Assembly: GCF_024868665.1 (NCBI RefSeq)
Contig: NC_079900.1
Coordinates: 3,715,573 to 3,779,572, forward strand
Reading direction: 5' to 3'
DNA from: Triplophysa rosa
Taxonomy: Eukaryota > Chordata > Actinopteri > Cypriniformes > Nemacheilidae
DNA length: 64,000 nucleotides
In this document: piece by piece, positions 12,801-24,600 of the stretch
How the letters are laid out: every line of letters begins with the position of its first letter
How positions within the stretch are numbered: the stretch's first letter is position 1
Notes under the pieces: generated by a model
The model's database searches: none
Told to the model about the DNA's origin: nothing
The model's input: the letters and a program-made list of their open reading frames with translations, nothing else
Translations under genes and position numbers: made by a program

Positions 12801-15800
12801 CAAAACACCTATTTCAGTGATGTCTGTTTGATCAGTATGTACATGGTATTTTCATTTAGTTTACAGCTTTTTTTAAAGCGATATGAAAGCAACAACAACC
12901 TTCGACCTGGAACTTCTTAAGGAGCGCTTCGTAGCGTTTAGCCAATGGGAAGAGAGCGGTGTATCTCCTCAGCTGTAAGCTCATGAGACGCAGAGACGAA
13001 TGCATGGGAGGATCTCTAAAATCCTCACTGAACTCCTCCAACCACATCTGAAGCAAAGTCCACAATGAGCTGCGAATGAAAAGAATATTAAAACCACATT
13101 TGCAAAACTGTATATGAGCCATATGAGACATGCTTATTGCCGCAATTTAATTTTAACTAGAGATGCCGAATAGAACTGCCTATTGAAAATTATTTTTTAC
13201 ATTTTCGGCCTGCCATTGTTCAGACAAAATTAAGTATTTTAATAAAATATTCAGCTTTATTGTAAACAAATATTATAACTAACAGTATAATCAATGTATG
13301 TATTGTAACAGTCGTGAAGACGAAAGACAGTGTCACGAGGGAACTCGGGTGTAAATTGGAGACTTGATATAAAAAGGTACAACAAACAAGGGTCAAAATC
13401 CACAAAAAAAATAAAATAAATTAAATTCAAAAACAGGGCAACATCCACGGAAACGAAAACATAATAATCCAACAGGCAAAAATCCAACACAGTTACTTCC
13501 ATACCAGACAACACACAATGGGCAAATGAGAGTACATAGTGTCCGGATGATAGGGTGCAGGTGTGAACAACAATGAGGGACAGGTGACAGTCACTGATGA
13601 GGGAGCGTGGCAAAAGGTCATTCTGGGGCAAAAACGGGGAACAGGCAAAGGACCGATGGAAGTGTCACATGTATACTACTGTATTGTATTAAGAAGTATT
13701 GTTCAAACAGATGTTTTGTTTTTACTCAGAGCAGCGCACTGTTGCTCAATTCGTTTTAATAAAAAAAATCTGTTTTTATTTTTACCTCTTAGTGTACTTG
13801 ATGCTGTCAAGCGCAGAGGCAAGGTGGTCCCTAAAAGATGAGAATAAAAAGTAAATTTCATTATATACTCCACTTACAAACTACCAATTAAAAGTTTTAA
13901 AACACTCACATTTTCCAATTTTTTTAATTAGTCAACTCATCAAGACTATGGAATAACACATAACGTTGGGCATTATGTTGTGACTGCAAAAATATCAAAT
14001 AAAACAAATTTTTACATTTTAATTGTCACTTTTTTATAATTTAGTTATAAATATCATTGTTATATTTATACATATATCATCTTCAGTGTGGTCACCTTTT
14101 GCCTAGAATTTGCAGAAAACATGTTTTCAACCAGCTTTTTTGGTCTCACCTGCTCTTCAAACAATGTTGAAGGAGTTTCCATCTATTCTTATTGGCTTTT
14201 TTAAAATTATTTTACAGACACCCATTTCAAAAACACTTTTATTCAATAACATTTTAGTTTCGCTATGAAGTTGATCTTTGCAGAGATATATTTTTGTCTC
14301 CAAATCTAATTTCAGATATTTAAGCATAAACTTTCAGATCTAAAGCAACAACTTTTCGAAACTACAACCTTTGACCGACAGTGAATCTGAACTTAAACAA
14401 TACCGCGCAGTACCACCATTGAATTATTTCAAAATTTGATATCAAGTCACTGATCTTCAAATAAACCATGCCAAGACAAAGGGACACTATTTCATTTAGA
14501 ATATTATTTCATTTAAAACAGCAAGCAATGCAACATGGTGGATATAACACCAGTCTTTCAAAGACTGAAAGTGATTGAAGAGATAGATTTAAAGCTCAAG
14601 GCAGGGGTTTATTTTTAGTGCAATGTGATATTTTGTAATTGTCTGGAATCTATGTGGATAAAGGTAAGAGGCTTCAAAGTCTAAAGTTTGAAATAAAGCT
14701 TGCTATACATACCGTCAAGATACACCTCAGTTATTAATGCATGACTTCATACGAATTCATACAAAAATACCCCATAAACATGGATCCAGTTTTTAAATTT
14801 GAGTTCCAGGAAGTGACCGGGTGAACACATATCATATGAACTAAAGACAAACAAGGAACTCTACAGAAGTGAGACGTACACAATACAAACACAACACAAA
14901 ATACTTTCATATGCATGACCCTGCAATCGAACAAACACACCTTTGGAAGAGCGTCTCGATGAGTTTGTTGGAGCTGGTAAAGGTGCGATACGTGGACAGC
15001 AGGATCCTCTCGTAGTCTTGTTCCTGACAGCAGGGATCCAGGAGGTGAGACACCAGCCTGTCCAGCGTGGCGGCTTTCAACCTGCGCACCTTACATGTCC
15101 TGTACTGAACGAAAGCCTCGGTGGGCTCGGCCGACTGTTGAACGGGCTCTCTGCGCAGGGTGACCCCAAAAACCGCCCCGTCTTCGTGCTCCTCACCCCA
15201 CTTCTGAACGGGCTCCTGGGTCAAACACACAAACATTATGTATTCTTAGACTGGGCTAACTTTTCTTTTAACATTATCATGATGCCATGGGAATTTTGAA
15301 ATGTAAGAAATGATGTCATTCATGCACTGACAGCTCGCAGCGTGATATGCTGTACTTCATACTGAAAATAAAATAAATTTGCGTAAAAATATAAAACTTT
15401 CCCCTTAGACATTCTTGCAAATTTGAACCTTAAATCATAAAGTTCATAACGATCTTATCTGTCACCACCCAGAGAAACAATTGCTCGCGTTATTGCTCAG
15501 AGGTTGCTCTTATTTGATGGAGTTCATTTAACGATCAACTTATTTTCAGATGTTTAAAAAATAAAAACGCTACAATGAATATAGACTGTATACCGGATCT
15601 GGGTATATTTGATGAGAAATGCTTCTGTTCATATTAAGATCTTCAATAATATTGACTTTGGTTTGCACACTTAACAAATCTGAAATCAGATGACATTGTT
15701 GAGATCTCTTCTAAAACTTGATTCTTGTGAGATTTCGCACTTTATTTCCCATGACAAATATATGAGATGAAAAAAAATAAAATGAAAGACATCGAAAGAT

Positions 15801-18363
15801 GAAAATAAGATGAAAGATGAAAATAAAGACATCGCATCTGTTTTATTCTTATTGGGTAACCTTTTAATAAACAGCGGGATGCAAACTAGACAGCCGAGGA
15901 ACAAAATAGCTGATCCCTGTTCTAATATACTAAACACTACGCGTAATGGACTTTTTCTAAAACAGCCAGTCAGCTAAAAGCATCCTGGATCTACAAACAA
16001 ACACATGAGGACAAAGAGTCATTATTACATGCTAGAGTCGAACTGACTCGCAGGTGATGTCACTGCATCATTAGGGCAAGTCCACACGTGTATTAATGAG
16101 TCAGGATTAGATGTAATGCTGAGTATTGACTGTAAAATACTATAATAAACTGGTGTGTCACCAAAGACCATCAATTATGGCCCATTATTGAGGGGTTAAA
16201 AGAGTAAACAAGAGGAGAAAAAGCAAAACAAGAGACTCAAATCTAAAGCTGTAAGGATATGAACCTGTGGTTAATACTGAGTGCTGTTTTACCTGACTGT
16301 ACAGCAAAACAAAGAAAAGAAAAACCTCGCCACCATAATTGTGGGCGATCTCTAGGGTGTTGTTGGACAGATGCTAAGGTGTTTTAATGTGGGATGTGGA
16401 CGCTAGGATGTTGAGGGATGTCTGGATGGTTGTTTAGAGGTCAATGGGCAGAAAAAGAAAAATCACATGCAACGAAGATTTTAATTATTTCCTCCTAGAT
16501 ATCAATGAGAGCAAATGGAAACTTTTTCGTCTCAGACATTGCTCCTGAGAAAAACAGGCAGAAATCTCTTAAATGTCTCCTTTAGAGTTTTAGAAGAACT
16601 CTTAACAATTTCACAAACTGAGCTCAGATTTGCAGTCTGTAATCAAGTCAATAATATTAAAGATATCAATATAAATCCAAAGTAAAATAAAATAAAACAA
16701 GATATGAAATGAAATAATAAAATAAGAAATTAAATAATAAAATAAAATAAACAAACAAACAAATAAAATAAAATAAAATACAGCTATTACAAATTACAAT
16801 TTCCTTCTCAGAATATAACCTGTCCTGATGAATTAGCGAAATGAAGTGTCTTATGATTTATTCCAGTTAACAAAGCAGAAGATGAAAACCCGTCCACATC
16901 TCAACAGCGCCGCAGTTCAAAGGACATGCACCTGGGTCATTGTATTATCAGCCTGGGGCACAAAACATCTCATTATGTATACAAAATGTATCACTGAAGC
17001 TGTATAATGACACAAAACATTTAAAGGGATACTTCACCCAAAAATGTTGTTGTTCTGTTGAACACAAAAGAAGACATTTTGAAGAATGTAGTTCTGGGGC
17101 ACTTTTGAATACCATTGTATTTTTTCCTACTATGGTAGTCAATAGGGGCAAAATCTGTCTGGTAATAAGCATTCTTCCAACTATCTTTCTCTGTGTTCAT
17201 CAGAACAAAGAAATTGATACAGATTTGGAACATCTCGAAGGTGAATAAATGATGACCGAATTTTAATTTTTGTGAGAAGTATCCCTTTAAATGTGACTCT
17301 ATCATCTATGTGAAATCTGTCAACTTAGAAATACACTATCGTATTTGGCCTCAAACGAACTAACTTCTCCAGCTCACCTTCTCTAAAAGAACATTGTCAT
17401 TTTTCGAATGTACCTTTGAACTGCATGCATAACATTCAGAACATTTTTACTCGATCACACCAGGTCACAGGCATTTGCCATCTGATAGGAGCACACATGA
17501 GAGGAACAGGCTGTTACTCTACATAAACAGTACGTACAGTAACTCACCATTATTTCATATGACACTATACAGATGTCACATTACAGCAGATTTTCTTTAA
17601 AGAACAAAAGAATGTAAAAATTAGAATCAAGATTATTGCAGAAAAGCCGAATTGAGACTCCTGCCCACTAGGTCATTTATGCCGTCTTAGCCTCCATTGG
17701 ATTGCCCACATCCAGCCGTAATATCACAGTGGCCAAAACAGAGGCACATGACGCACAGCCCTGAGCCTTAGACCGGTGGATGAGATGTTAATAAGTTTAG
17801 GAACAGGTTGCACAGAAAAATGATACAGCACAATGTGATTAAATCAAGGTGGAAAACAGGTTTTGCATTGTCATGCAGAATGCAGGTAACTGTCATGTGT
17901 CTTATACAACACTGTGTACTTATGTAATAGCATACTGGGGCAAGTTGTCACAAACAACAAGCCACTGCTATAGAGAAAAAAATATTTGTGCATTATAAGG
18001 CAGTAAACTTCATGTTGTGTTGGAAATGCCCTTTCATTATAAATACATTCAGAAATAAAAGCAGACATGTTAAAATATTGTACTGTGCTCCTCTCTCTGA
18101 CCCACATAGTGTATAATGGGCTCTTCTGTCATCATAATACAGACACTGACTGCTGATTTATTGCTGTCAGGTGCTGGGACAAGCATCTTAACATGATATG
18201 TTTCTATGTTTAAAGTGTCTAGGCTACAGTATGCAATGCAGACAAAAGTGCTTGTGCACAGCAGGAGGTGTTTGACTTTATAATCTGTGTACATTATGTA
18301 AAAAGCGTAGACATATGAAAAAAACATGCATTATCTTACCATTGTCAATTCCCATTTTCCCAT
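6890..18363 (-). CDS. rgl3: Ral guanine nucleotide dissociation stimulator-like protein (RGL3-like), 17 exons
   Basis: A Ras-effector exchange factor that loads GTP on Ral GTPases. Exons, 5' to 3': 18340-18363, 14941-15215, 13786-13830, 12900-13069, 12417-12559, 12095-12331, 11913-12016, 11738-11822, 10742-10813, 10585-10671, 10190-10222, 9817-9938, 8213-8308, 7945-8068, 7572-7829, 7310-7424, 6890-7026. All phases agree and give 708 aa, close to my recollection of about 710 for human RGL3. The N-terminal REM part has [17 protein letters not shown] and [18 protein letters not shown]. The CDC25-type GEF domain runs from about residue 205 ([12 protein letters not shown]) through [30 protein letters not shown] and [13 protein letters not shown] Ser-rich linker follows, then the C-terminal Ras-association domain from about 608 ([39 protein letters not shown]). 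The first exon, encoding MGKWELTM, is the least certain: it fits in phase but is short. RGL3 rather than RGL1 or RGL2 rests on the GEF wording and the slc44a2 neighbourhood. Confidence 0.88.
8458..8530. repeat. SINE/LINE 3'-tail fragment
   Basis: It carries the widespread fish tail TTTAGCAGACGCTTTTATCC followed by AAAGCAACTTACAA. The same tail appears in the opposite orientation at 53255-53320. It lies in an rgl3 intron. The family name was not determined. Confidence 0.6.
8750..8955. repeat. MITE, 'TTCACCCAAAAATG' family, copy 2
   Basis: The left arm (CCCAAAAATTAAAATTCTGT) and the internal phrase TTCTGTAGAACACAAAAGAT match the family. The right inverted end is decayed. It is intronic in rgl3. 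Confidence 0.55.
9270..9665. repeat. Foldback MITE, 'TTCACCCAAAAATG' family, copy 3
   Basis: Both arms are intact. The left end is ACTTCACCCAAAAATGAAAA and the right end CATTTTTGGGTGAAGT is its inverse. The arms extend inward through a TTTGTTCTGATGAACACAGA region and its complement. It sits in an rgl3 intron. Confidence 0.75.
11125..11510. repeat. Abundant fish dispersed repeat with TGTGACCC ends
   Basis: It begins TGTGACCCACCACAAAACCA and closes with CCAGGGTCACA, an inverted terminal pair. The interior has AATAGCCAAAAAACATTGTG and ACTTCATTTGGACAACTTTA, text I recognise from a very common cyprinid repeat. It is intronic in rgl3. Confidence 0.65.
17022..17292. repeat. Foldback MITE, 'TTCACCCAAAAATG' family, copy 4
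   Basis: It begins AAAGGGATACTTCACCCAAA and ends in the inverse AAGTATCCCTTTAA. It lies in the first long intron of rgl3. Confidence 0.7.
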
Positions 18364-18800
18364 TTCCACGAGAATGCTGTTATGACATAATCCTTTCCAT
18401 GAGTCCAATGTACTGTAACTAGATCGCAGGAAATCAAAATCTTGATGGTTTAATGCATTGCATAAAACGTTTCTTCTGAATCTCACCGCAGCTTCGAAAG
18501 TTAGATTTCAACTATTCAAGAAACGACAATGAAGTTAAAACCGCCGCTGTATAATTAAATAATGTAAACATTGTGGTCAAATAAATGTGGTTTAAGCGAG
18601 ACAGAGTCCCACAAATGGTTCGCTGTACCTGCGCTCTTAAGGGGAGCACAAGGTGGGAGGCGCTTTCAACACAGCAAGACCGCTCCCATTCGCAAGCGCT
18701 TGACGCGTTCTTCTGATTCGCGGAGGGAATCCGGACGCCCAGCTCGGCCAATCAAAAGCTTTGTTTATGCGAGCGGCTCTACAACGCAAACAAAATGCCG
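18364..18800 (-). promoter_or_regulatory. Probable rgl3 5' region (CpG-richer)
   Basis: Immediately upstream of the proposed first coding exon, 18600-18790 is noticeably richer in CpG (CGCTTGACGCG, GCGGAGGGAATCCGG) than the surrounding AT-rich DNA, as expected near a vertebrate promoter. No TATA box or specific factor site is claimed. Confidence 0.35.
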
Positions 18801-21599
18801 TGACTTTCTTGTAAAATACATGGTTTTTTACACGCTACACGCTAATTTGCATATTTATTGCGTCGCGATTGAGTCTCCTGTGTACCAAGAGGCAGATTTA
18901 GATTTAAAAAGTAATCTCTCTTTATTAACCAGTGGTTCACAACATAGTAATACGATTGTTAACGTTTAAAACAAATTAAAACATGTAATGGAAATAAAAT
19001 ATTTATGTAAATAAAAACAAGCAAGAATTGATGAATTCTTAGAAAATAATGCACACCCATTGTCTCAACAATAAGAAAATACTAGGCTACTTTACATACT
19101 AAATAAGACATTTTGTCCCTTACAAAAATACATTTGTCCTCCAACTTCTTTAACTATGTGGTTACTGTAGTAAATAGTAACCCAAACTTACAAGTTTACT
19201 ATTGTTTCCCTATTGAGATATTTGTAGTAAAACTAGGGTAATGTAATACCAATAAATCTGTCCCAAAAAACTGTTCACTACACTTAGTTTTTAGTTTTTG
19301 TGAGGCAACAAAAACTAGCACAGCTCTACATGGGGATCACAACTGTGCCATTTTCAAAATGTAATGATTTATATTTTCTTTTACTTTGAGTATTTCTTAT
19401 TTTCTATTATTTTCTATTGTCTTTATCCCATCAGAGAAACACTCCTATAAACCACAGAGACATTTTCTTCCGTCTTGATCTAGTCCCATATCAGAATGAA
19501 CTGCCTGAGGGAAGAGGTCTTCTGGTTGGTGCACATCCGAGGCCAAGAGGGGTGTATGTGTGTCTGTCCCGTGGGATTTGTGTGACGCGGCTACTGCCGT
19601 CACCGTGGATCATCTGATCTTAATTGCTACTTGCCAAATAATATTTCACACATCGGTGGAGGCATGTGGCCTTCATTAGGGCAGATGGCACACTCAATCC
19701 TATCTTACGTTAATAATGTATTTTAGAAGAAATTAAGTTTTAAAATTAGGCATTATAGCTAGATACAATAATAAACTGTGGTCAACAACAAATGCGTTAT
19801 GATATTCCTGTGTTATTCTTACAGTACACAAAACGCCCAGATTTAGCACAATGTCTTGAAATCTGAGCTCTGATGAACTTTATTAAAGGTGTGTGGGTGA
19901 TATAAAACTGGGTTATAGTGTAACAGGAAGACACTAGCCCCTGGAGATGTGAGTATCATGGAGATCGGTGTAGATCACAGTGGGAATTGTGCCTCTGTAT
20001 TGTTCAGAGTGTTCAGTTTTTTATACTGTGGTCACAGTGTGGTTATTTGTGGCACATGACCTCCCAAGGGTCATAATGGGAAAGTAGATCGATCAAGTAC
20101 ATTACCTTTGTAGCATTCGGTTTGTCTTACAACCTAATTAAATCATGTTTTGTATTTTATTACTGGTTTGCATAACATTAAACTAAGAGAACAATAGGAT
20201 ATTTGTGGGTAAAGGTTGGTTGGTTTGGGATGTATTATTACTGTACAGTTCTCCGTATGAAATAAGAGCTTAATTTCTATTTTAAAGACAATGTGACAAA
20301 GTTTACTATGGATCTGTAGAAAAATGTCATATGTAAAATGGTTTTTACATACATGTATCTATGGTATTATGCTACATACTGTAAGCTTATCTTTAAATAA
20401 ATATGCGTGCTAATTTGTCAAAAATGAAAACCTATGCAACTTCCAGGTGAGTTCAGAGCTCATGCACCACCTCTTATAGTGACTTTTATTTTGACAGCGC
20501 CTCCTAGTGGATGACTATGAAATGGACAGAATCTCAAAAGTTTAGCACCTATTTGTGTGAAAATCTCACTTTTCTAAAATAATTAAATATTCACCTCTTT
20601 ATGAGATTTCCTTTTTTTATGTATAGGTTATAACAAAACGTGTTGATTAATATGCCTTCAAATGACTTAAAGTGATAGTTCACCCAAAAATGAAAATTAT
20701 GTCATCAGTATTCACCCTCTTGTCATTTAAAACCTGTATGACTTTCTTCTGTAGAACACAAAAGATATTTTGAAGAAATTTGGTAACCGCACAGCACTGG
20801 ACCCCATTCACTACTATTGCATGGACACAAAACCAGCGAAGGGGGCCAGTTAACAACATTTTTCAAAATATCTTCTTTTGTGTTCTACGGTAGAAAGTCT
20901 TACAGGGTTGAAATGACAAGAAGGTGAGTAAATGATGACAGAATTTTCATTTTTGGGTGAACAGTCATTATCTCATAAGAAACATTTTACACTATACGTT
21001 ATTGTACAAAATTCTTTATTTACCACATATTGAAGCACACACATGTAACAAAACTATTAAAACGTTCTCCGCTCAATCTAAAGTCTTAAAAGACAAGATG
21101 ACTTCAGCTGTATTACCTTTATACAGATACGTCAGTCAAGTTCTTAATTTTCATAATGTATAGAGAGCTGCATATAAAGCAGTGGGCATGCATATGAAAT
21201 ATGTAACTGCTGCCATTGTTTTTATTATGTATTGTAATCAAGTCAACCATATGAATGAATTTCAATTCATATGACAAACAGCACAATATGAAGGTGATAA
21301 AAATCCATCTATAAAAATTATACCGAATGTAACACATTTAACACTATGAACTACATCTCGAGTGTCAAAAACAACAATGCAAAAATAAGCATTTGGGAAT
21401 CAAAATGTTTGGCAGGTGTTACAAAATACATATAAATAGAATCTTAGCGCTTTACCTCATTCTCAAGTAATTTAGCATTTGGTAGTGCTGTATTTAAAAC
21501 GTTGATTTCTGGGTAAGAAACCGAGGTCAATCGTTGTTATAGAATCTCATCAGTTGAATAGATCGTCTGAAACAGCCCAAAGACTGAGCTCATGTCAGA
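18801..21599. other. Intergenic region between rgl3 and slc44a2
   Basis: It lies between the 5' end of rgl3 and the distal stop codon of slc44a2. It should contain the slc44a2 3' UTR just below 21600. One foldback MITE is at 20665-20965. A 66-codon open frame at 19417-19617 has no recognisable domain and no evident splice partners. Nothing else could be supported. Confidence 0.5.
20665..20965. repeat. Foldback MITE, 'TTCACCCAAAAATG' family, copy 5
   Basis: It runs from AGTGATAGTTCACCCAAAAA to the inverse CATTTTTGGGTGAACAGT, with TTTGTGTTCTACGGTAGAAA inside. Confidence 0.75.
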
Positions 21600-21697
21600 C
21601 TATTTGGCCTGGTTCTTCTTCTTCAGGACATTGAGAAGATTCTCGGTCATAAAATAAGGCCGTTCTGCGCTGCCATCATTCCTCTCCAGGTCCTCCA
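21600..21697 (-). CDS. slc44a2: slc44a2 distal alternative last coding exon
   Basis: It reads from CACAG acceptor to TAG and encodes [17 protein letters not shown] then [15 protein letters not shown]. The split codon with exon 24776-24860 (TGCTTCT|) is in phase 1 and gives FLCFLEDLE. The tail resembles the usual SLC44A2 C-terminus (short and Lys-rich), so this is probably the canonical ending. Confidence 0.9.
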
Positions 21698-24600
21698 CTG
21701 TGTTAAATGGAAATGTGAGAAAAGTTGTGAGGAACACACAAAACAGGTTAAAGTATCATGGAGTAGATGAAATTAGCACACTGGAAAACAGCAAACAAAG
21801 AGATGACTTGAATTCAACAGATAATGCAGATTGACCCAAGCGTCTTGCACATTGTTTATTGCACAGAATACTACTTACAGTATTAAGTAAAGATTACAAA
21901 ATAGAAAATAGCCCAAGAGTCAAGAACAGCAAAATTAGACAGTCAGGTTAAACATGGTGGTTATAGAAAGTTGTAGAAGATTATTACATAAACCTCAAGG
22001 CAATATGGTTTTTGTTTTGTTTTTAAACTAGTTGTGCATTGCTACCAAGATTCAACGACTGACACAAAACTTTTAAAGTGCGTTAAGAGATATGGCTTAC
22101 ACAATATCAATAATCATGGTTACTAATATCAAAATTATTGTCTGTATATTGTGATACCCCTAAAAGAAATAGACTTTATTTTAGAGACATTTCAAAGTTG
22201 TGCTGTTCAACTGATAAACAAGTGAAAATGCAGGATATTTTTGAAACAACTGTTCTCTGCAAACACATTAGCAAAGCTTTTTTATTCCCAATATTTCGTC
22301 CTCGTTTGTGGAAGATTCTGAGCAAAACAAAAAAAAGTGAATAACATGTCGGCGAGTAAACTGACAGAATAGACCTATTTCACAGCATGACGTGTACAAA
22401 CCGGAAGTAGTGTAAACGCTTGTCCAGTCGATGCTCTAGCTCCGTGCACTTCACTTTACAGTTGCGGAGACCAGAAGAAGTTCGGAATGTAGCGCTCCCT
22501 TTATGCAGGGCTTGACATTAAGCATTGTCATGTGGTTGTCCTTCGGACAAGTAAACTTGTCATTCACTTTTTAAAAATTACTTGTCCAACGATAAAAAAA
22601 GATATTTCATTTGAATTATAATATAATATAATCAATATAATTGTTCCGGATCTAGATTGGTCAAGTTTGCTTCTAAGCATTTTAACTAGTGTACGCTTTG
22701 GCCACCTGAATTTGGTTATAGGCCTACTCTCCGTGACTGCTATAAAACAAAGGCAAGCAGTAATTATTATTAGTGCTAATGCTGTAGGTTAACTTTTTTT
22801 GCACCTAGCACTGGTGCTACAGAGATTTAAAGTTTGGTAGCACAGACCAAACTGTAGGAGCACAAGTATACATCGTCTGTTGTCATCATTAAAAAAAAAA
22901 TGCAAGTGCTGTTACATATTAATGTTACATACAGATGAATAAATTACGGCCATATAATTTTTAGATTACCTATATTTGTTTGAATATTTCTCAGTTGTGT
23001 ATTTTTCCTTTTTAACTATACAATAGTGGTATATTTGTCCACATAAATTACTGTAGTATACTATAGTAAACTGCAGTAAAATTCTTAGATACTATAGTGT
23101 TTTTGAACTTTACTATAGTATACAGTGTTTATCAATTCACTACAAGGGCACTACAATTTTCAAAAGCAAATACTATAGTACACCACCGTATTTTTTGTGT
23201 TCAATTTAACGGGACTTTTATTTTGACGGGTCTTCGGGAAGACGCTTGTTTGCCGATAGCTTCACTCAAACAGTAAAACGCTCGTAAAGTAAACTCTCAG
23301 AGCAACTCTGACTGGAGATGAAGTTCATGTGTTCACATCCTCATACAGTGCAGATGCAGATAAAATACTCGACCATCACTCGTGTTGTATGTTAAACTGT
23401 GCACATAATTCACTCAGAACAGCCAGATGACATTTAAATAACAGGATTCCACGTCCGCATGCAGTTACATGGACTTAGTGCGATGCGCCATTGATTATTG
23501 TCACACACAACAAGCACCACCACGACAAACGCATTTCACACAAACACGCTGCTCTGTCTAATGCACATATTCTTATTATTCTACATATATGTCGCACTGT
23601 TGTTATTTTTTTATCAAGTTACTTAGTCGGGAAAGTAAAGTTATCTCTCACTTGCCCATACAAAACATTCACTTGTCGGGGACAAGCGTTAATGTCGAGC
23701 CATGCTTTATGCTAATTTGTCTAACATGTATCAGACCTTGATAATAAGTAAATCGCTCAAAAAACAGTTTTTGTAATGTTTGTTTTCCCTATTTTTACAT
23801 CTCCCAGTAAACCATGAACAAATCGGACAACATATGCTACCGTGCTTTGGTAAATAAAACGAATGCCTGTGAGAAAACAAGCTGAACGAATGAAAGTTCT
23901 TCCCTACTTCCGGTCTCTATCGCCATATTGTGAAATAGGTGAATCCATCTTTATTCTTTTCCGTTCTTTTGAACACATTTACCAATCATTTCAAACTTTC
24001 ACTTATCTGCGATTGCTTGCTAAATAGCAATGGGTCTTGCGTGTATTTTGTCTTCGACATAAAATTGAGATTATACTTCCATTACTGCTTGCGAAAGTCA
24101 CTGTTCTGTTTTGTACGGGGCTGTCAGCTGCATGGTCTCCTCGCGTGAGGCAGGGGTTCGAGCCGCCGGGTCATCCAGGTCCTTGGTCAGAATCTCGCGG
24201 AGAGTAGCGGTCATGTAATACGGGCGTTCCGCGGAGCCGTCGTTACGCTCGAGGTCTTCACCTTTGTGTCGTGTTAGTGGGTTTAAATGGGGAGGTGTTT
24301 TATAAGAGTAATCATATGGGATTTGTGATAAGTATATAATGTGTCATTTATGATGATGAGATTGTTGTTTGGATTGTGATAAACAGATGTTTAATATGGA
24401 GTGGATAAAAAAAGGAACAATGAAAGACAGAAGAAATAGGCACCAAAAGGAAAAAAGAGAGAGAAAGATTCAGGTTAATACAGGAAGGTAGACAAGCTTT
24501 GAAACCCCAAACATCAGATTAGAAACTCCTCACACCAGAATATACTTGGTTTAGAAAGTCTTGAGAGGTTTAATATGAGCAAACCGAGCTACATGCACAG

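Noticed and set aside
13257..13631. 124-codon minus-strand frame inside rgl3
   Set aside because: It falls in an intron with dispersed-repeat sequence; not in phase with adjoining exons and not protein-like.
18571..18969. 132-codon plus-strand frame in CpG-richer DNA
   Set aside because: No recognisable domain and no splice partners; best explained as the upstream region of rgl3.
19417..19617. 66-codon frame between rgl3 and slc44a2
   Set aside because: It reads like real protein in places but has no family resemblance and no flanking exons; not supported as a gene.
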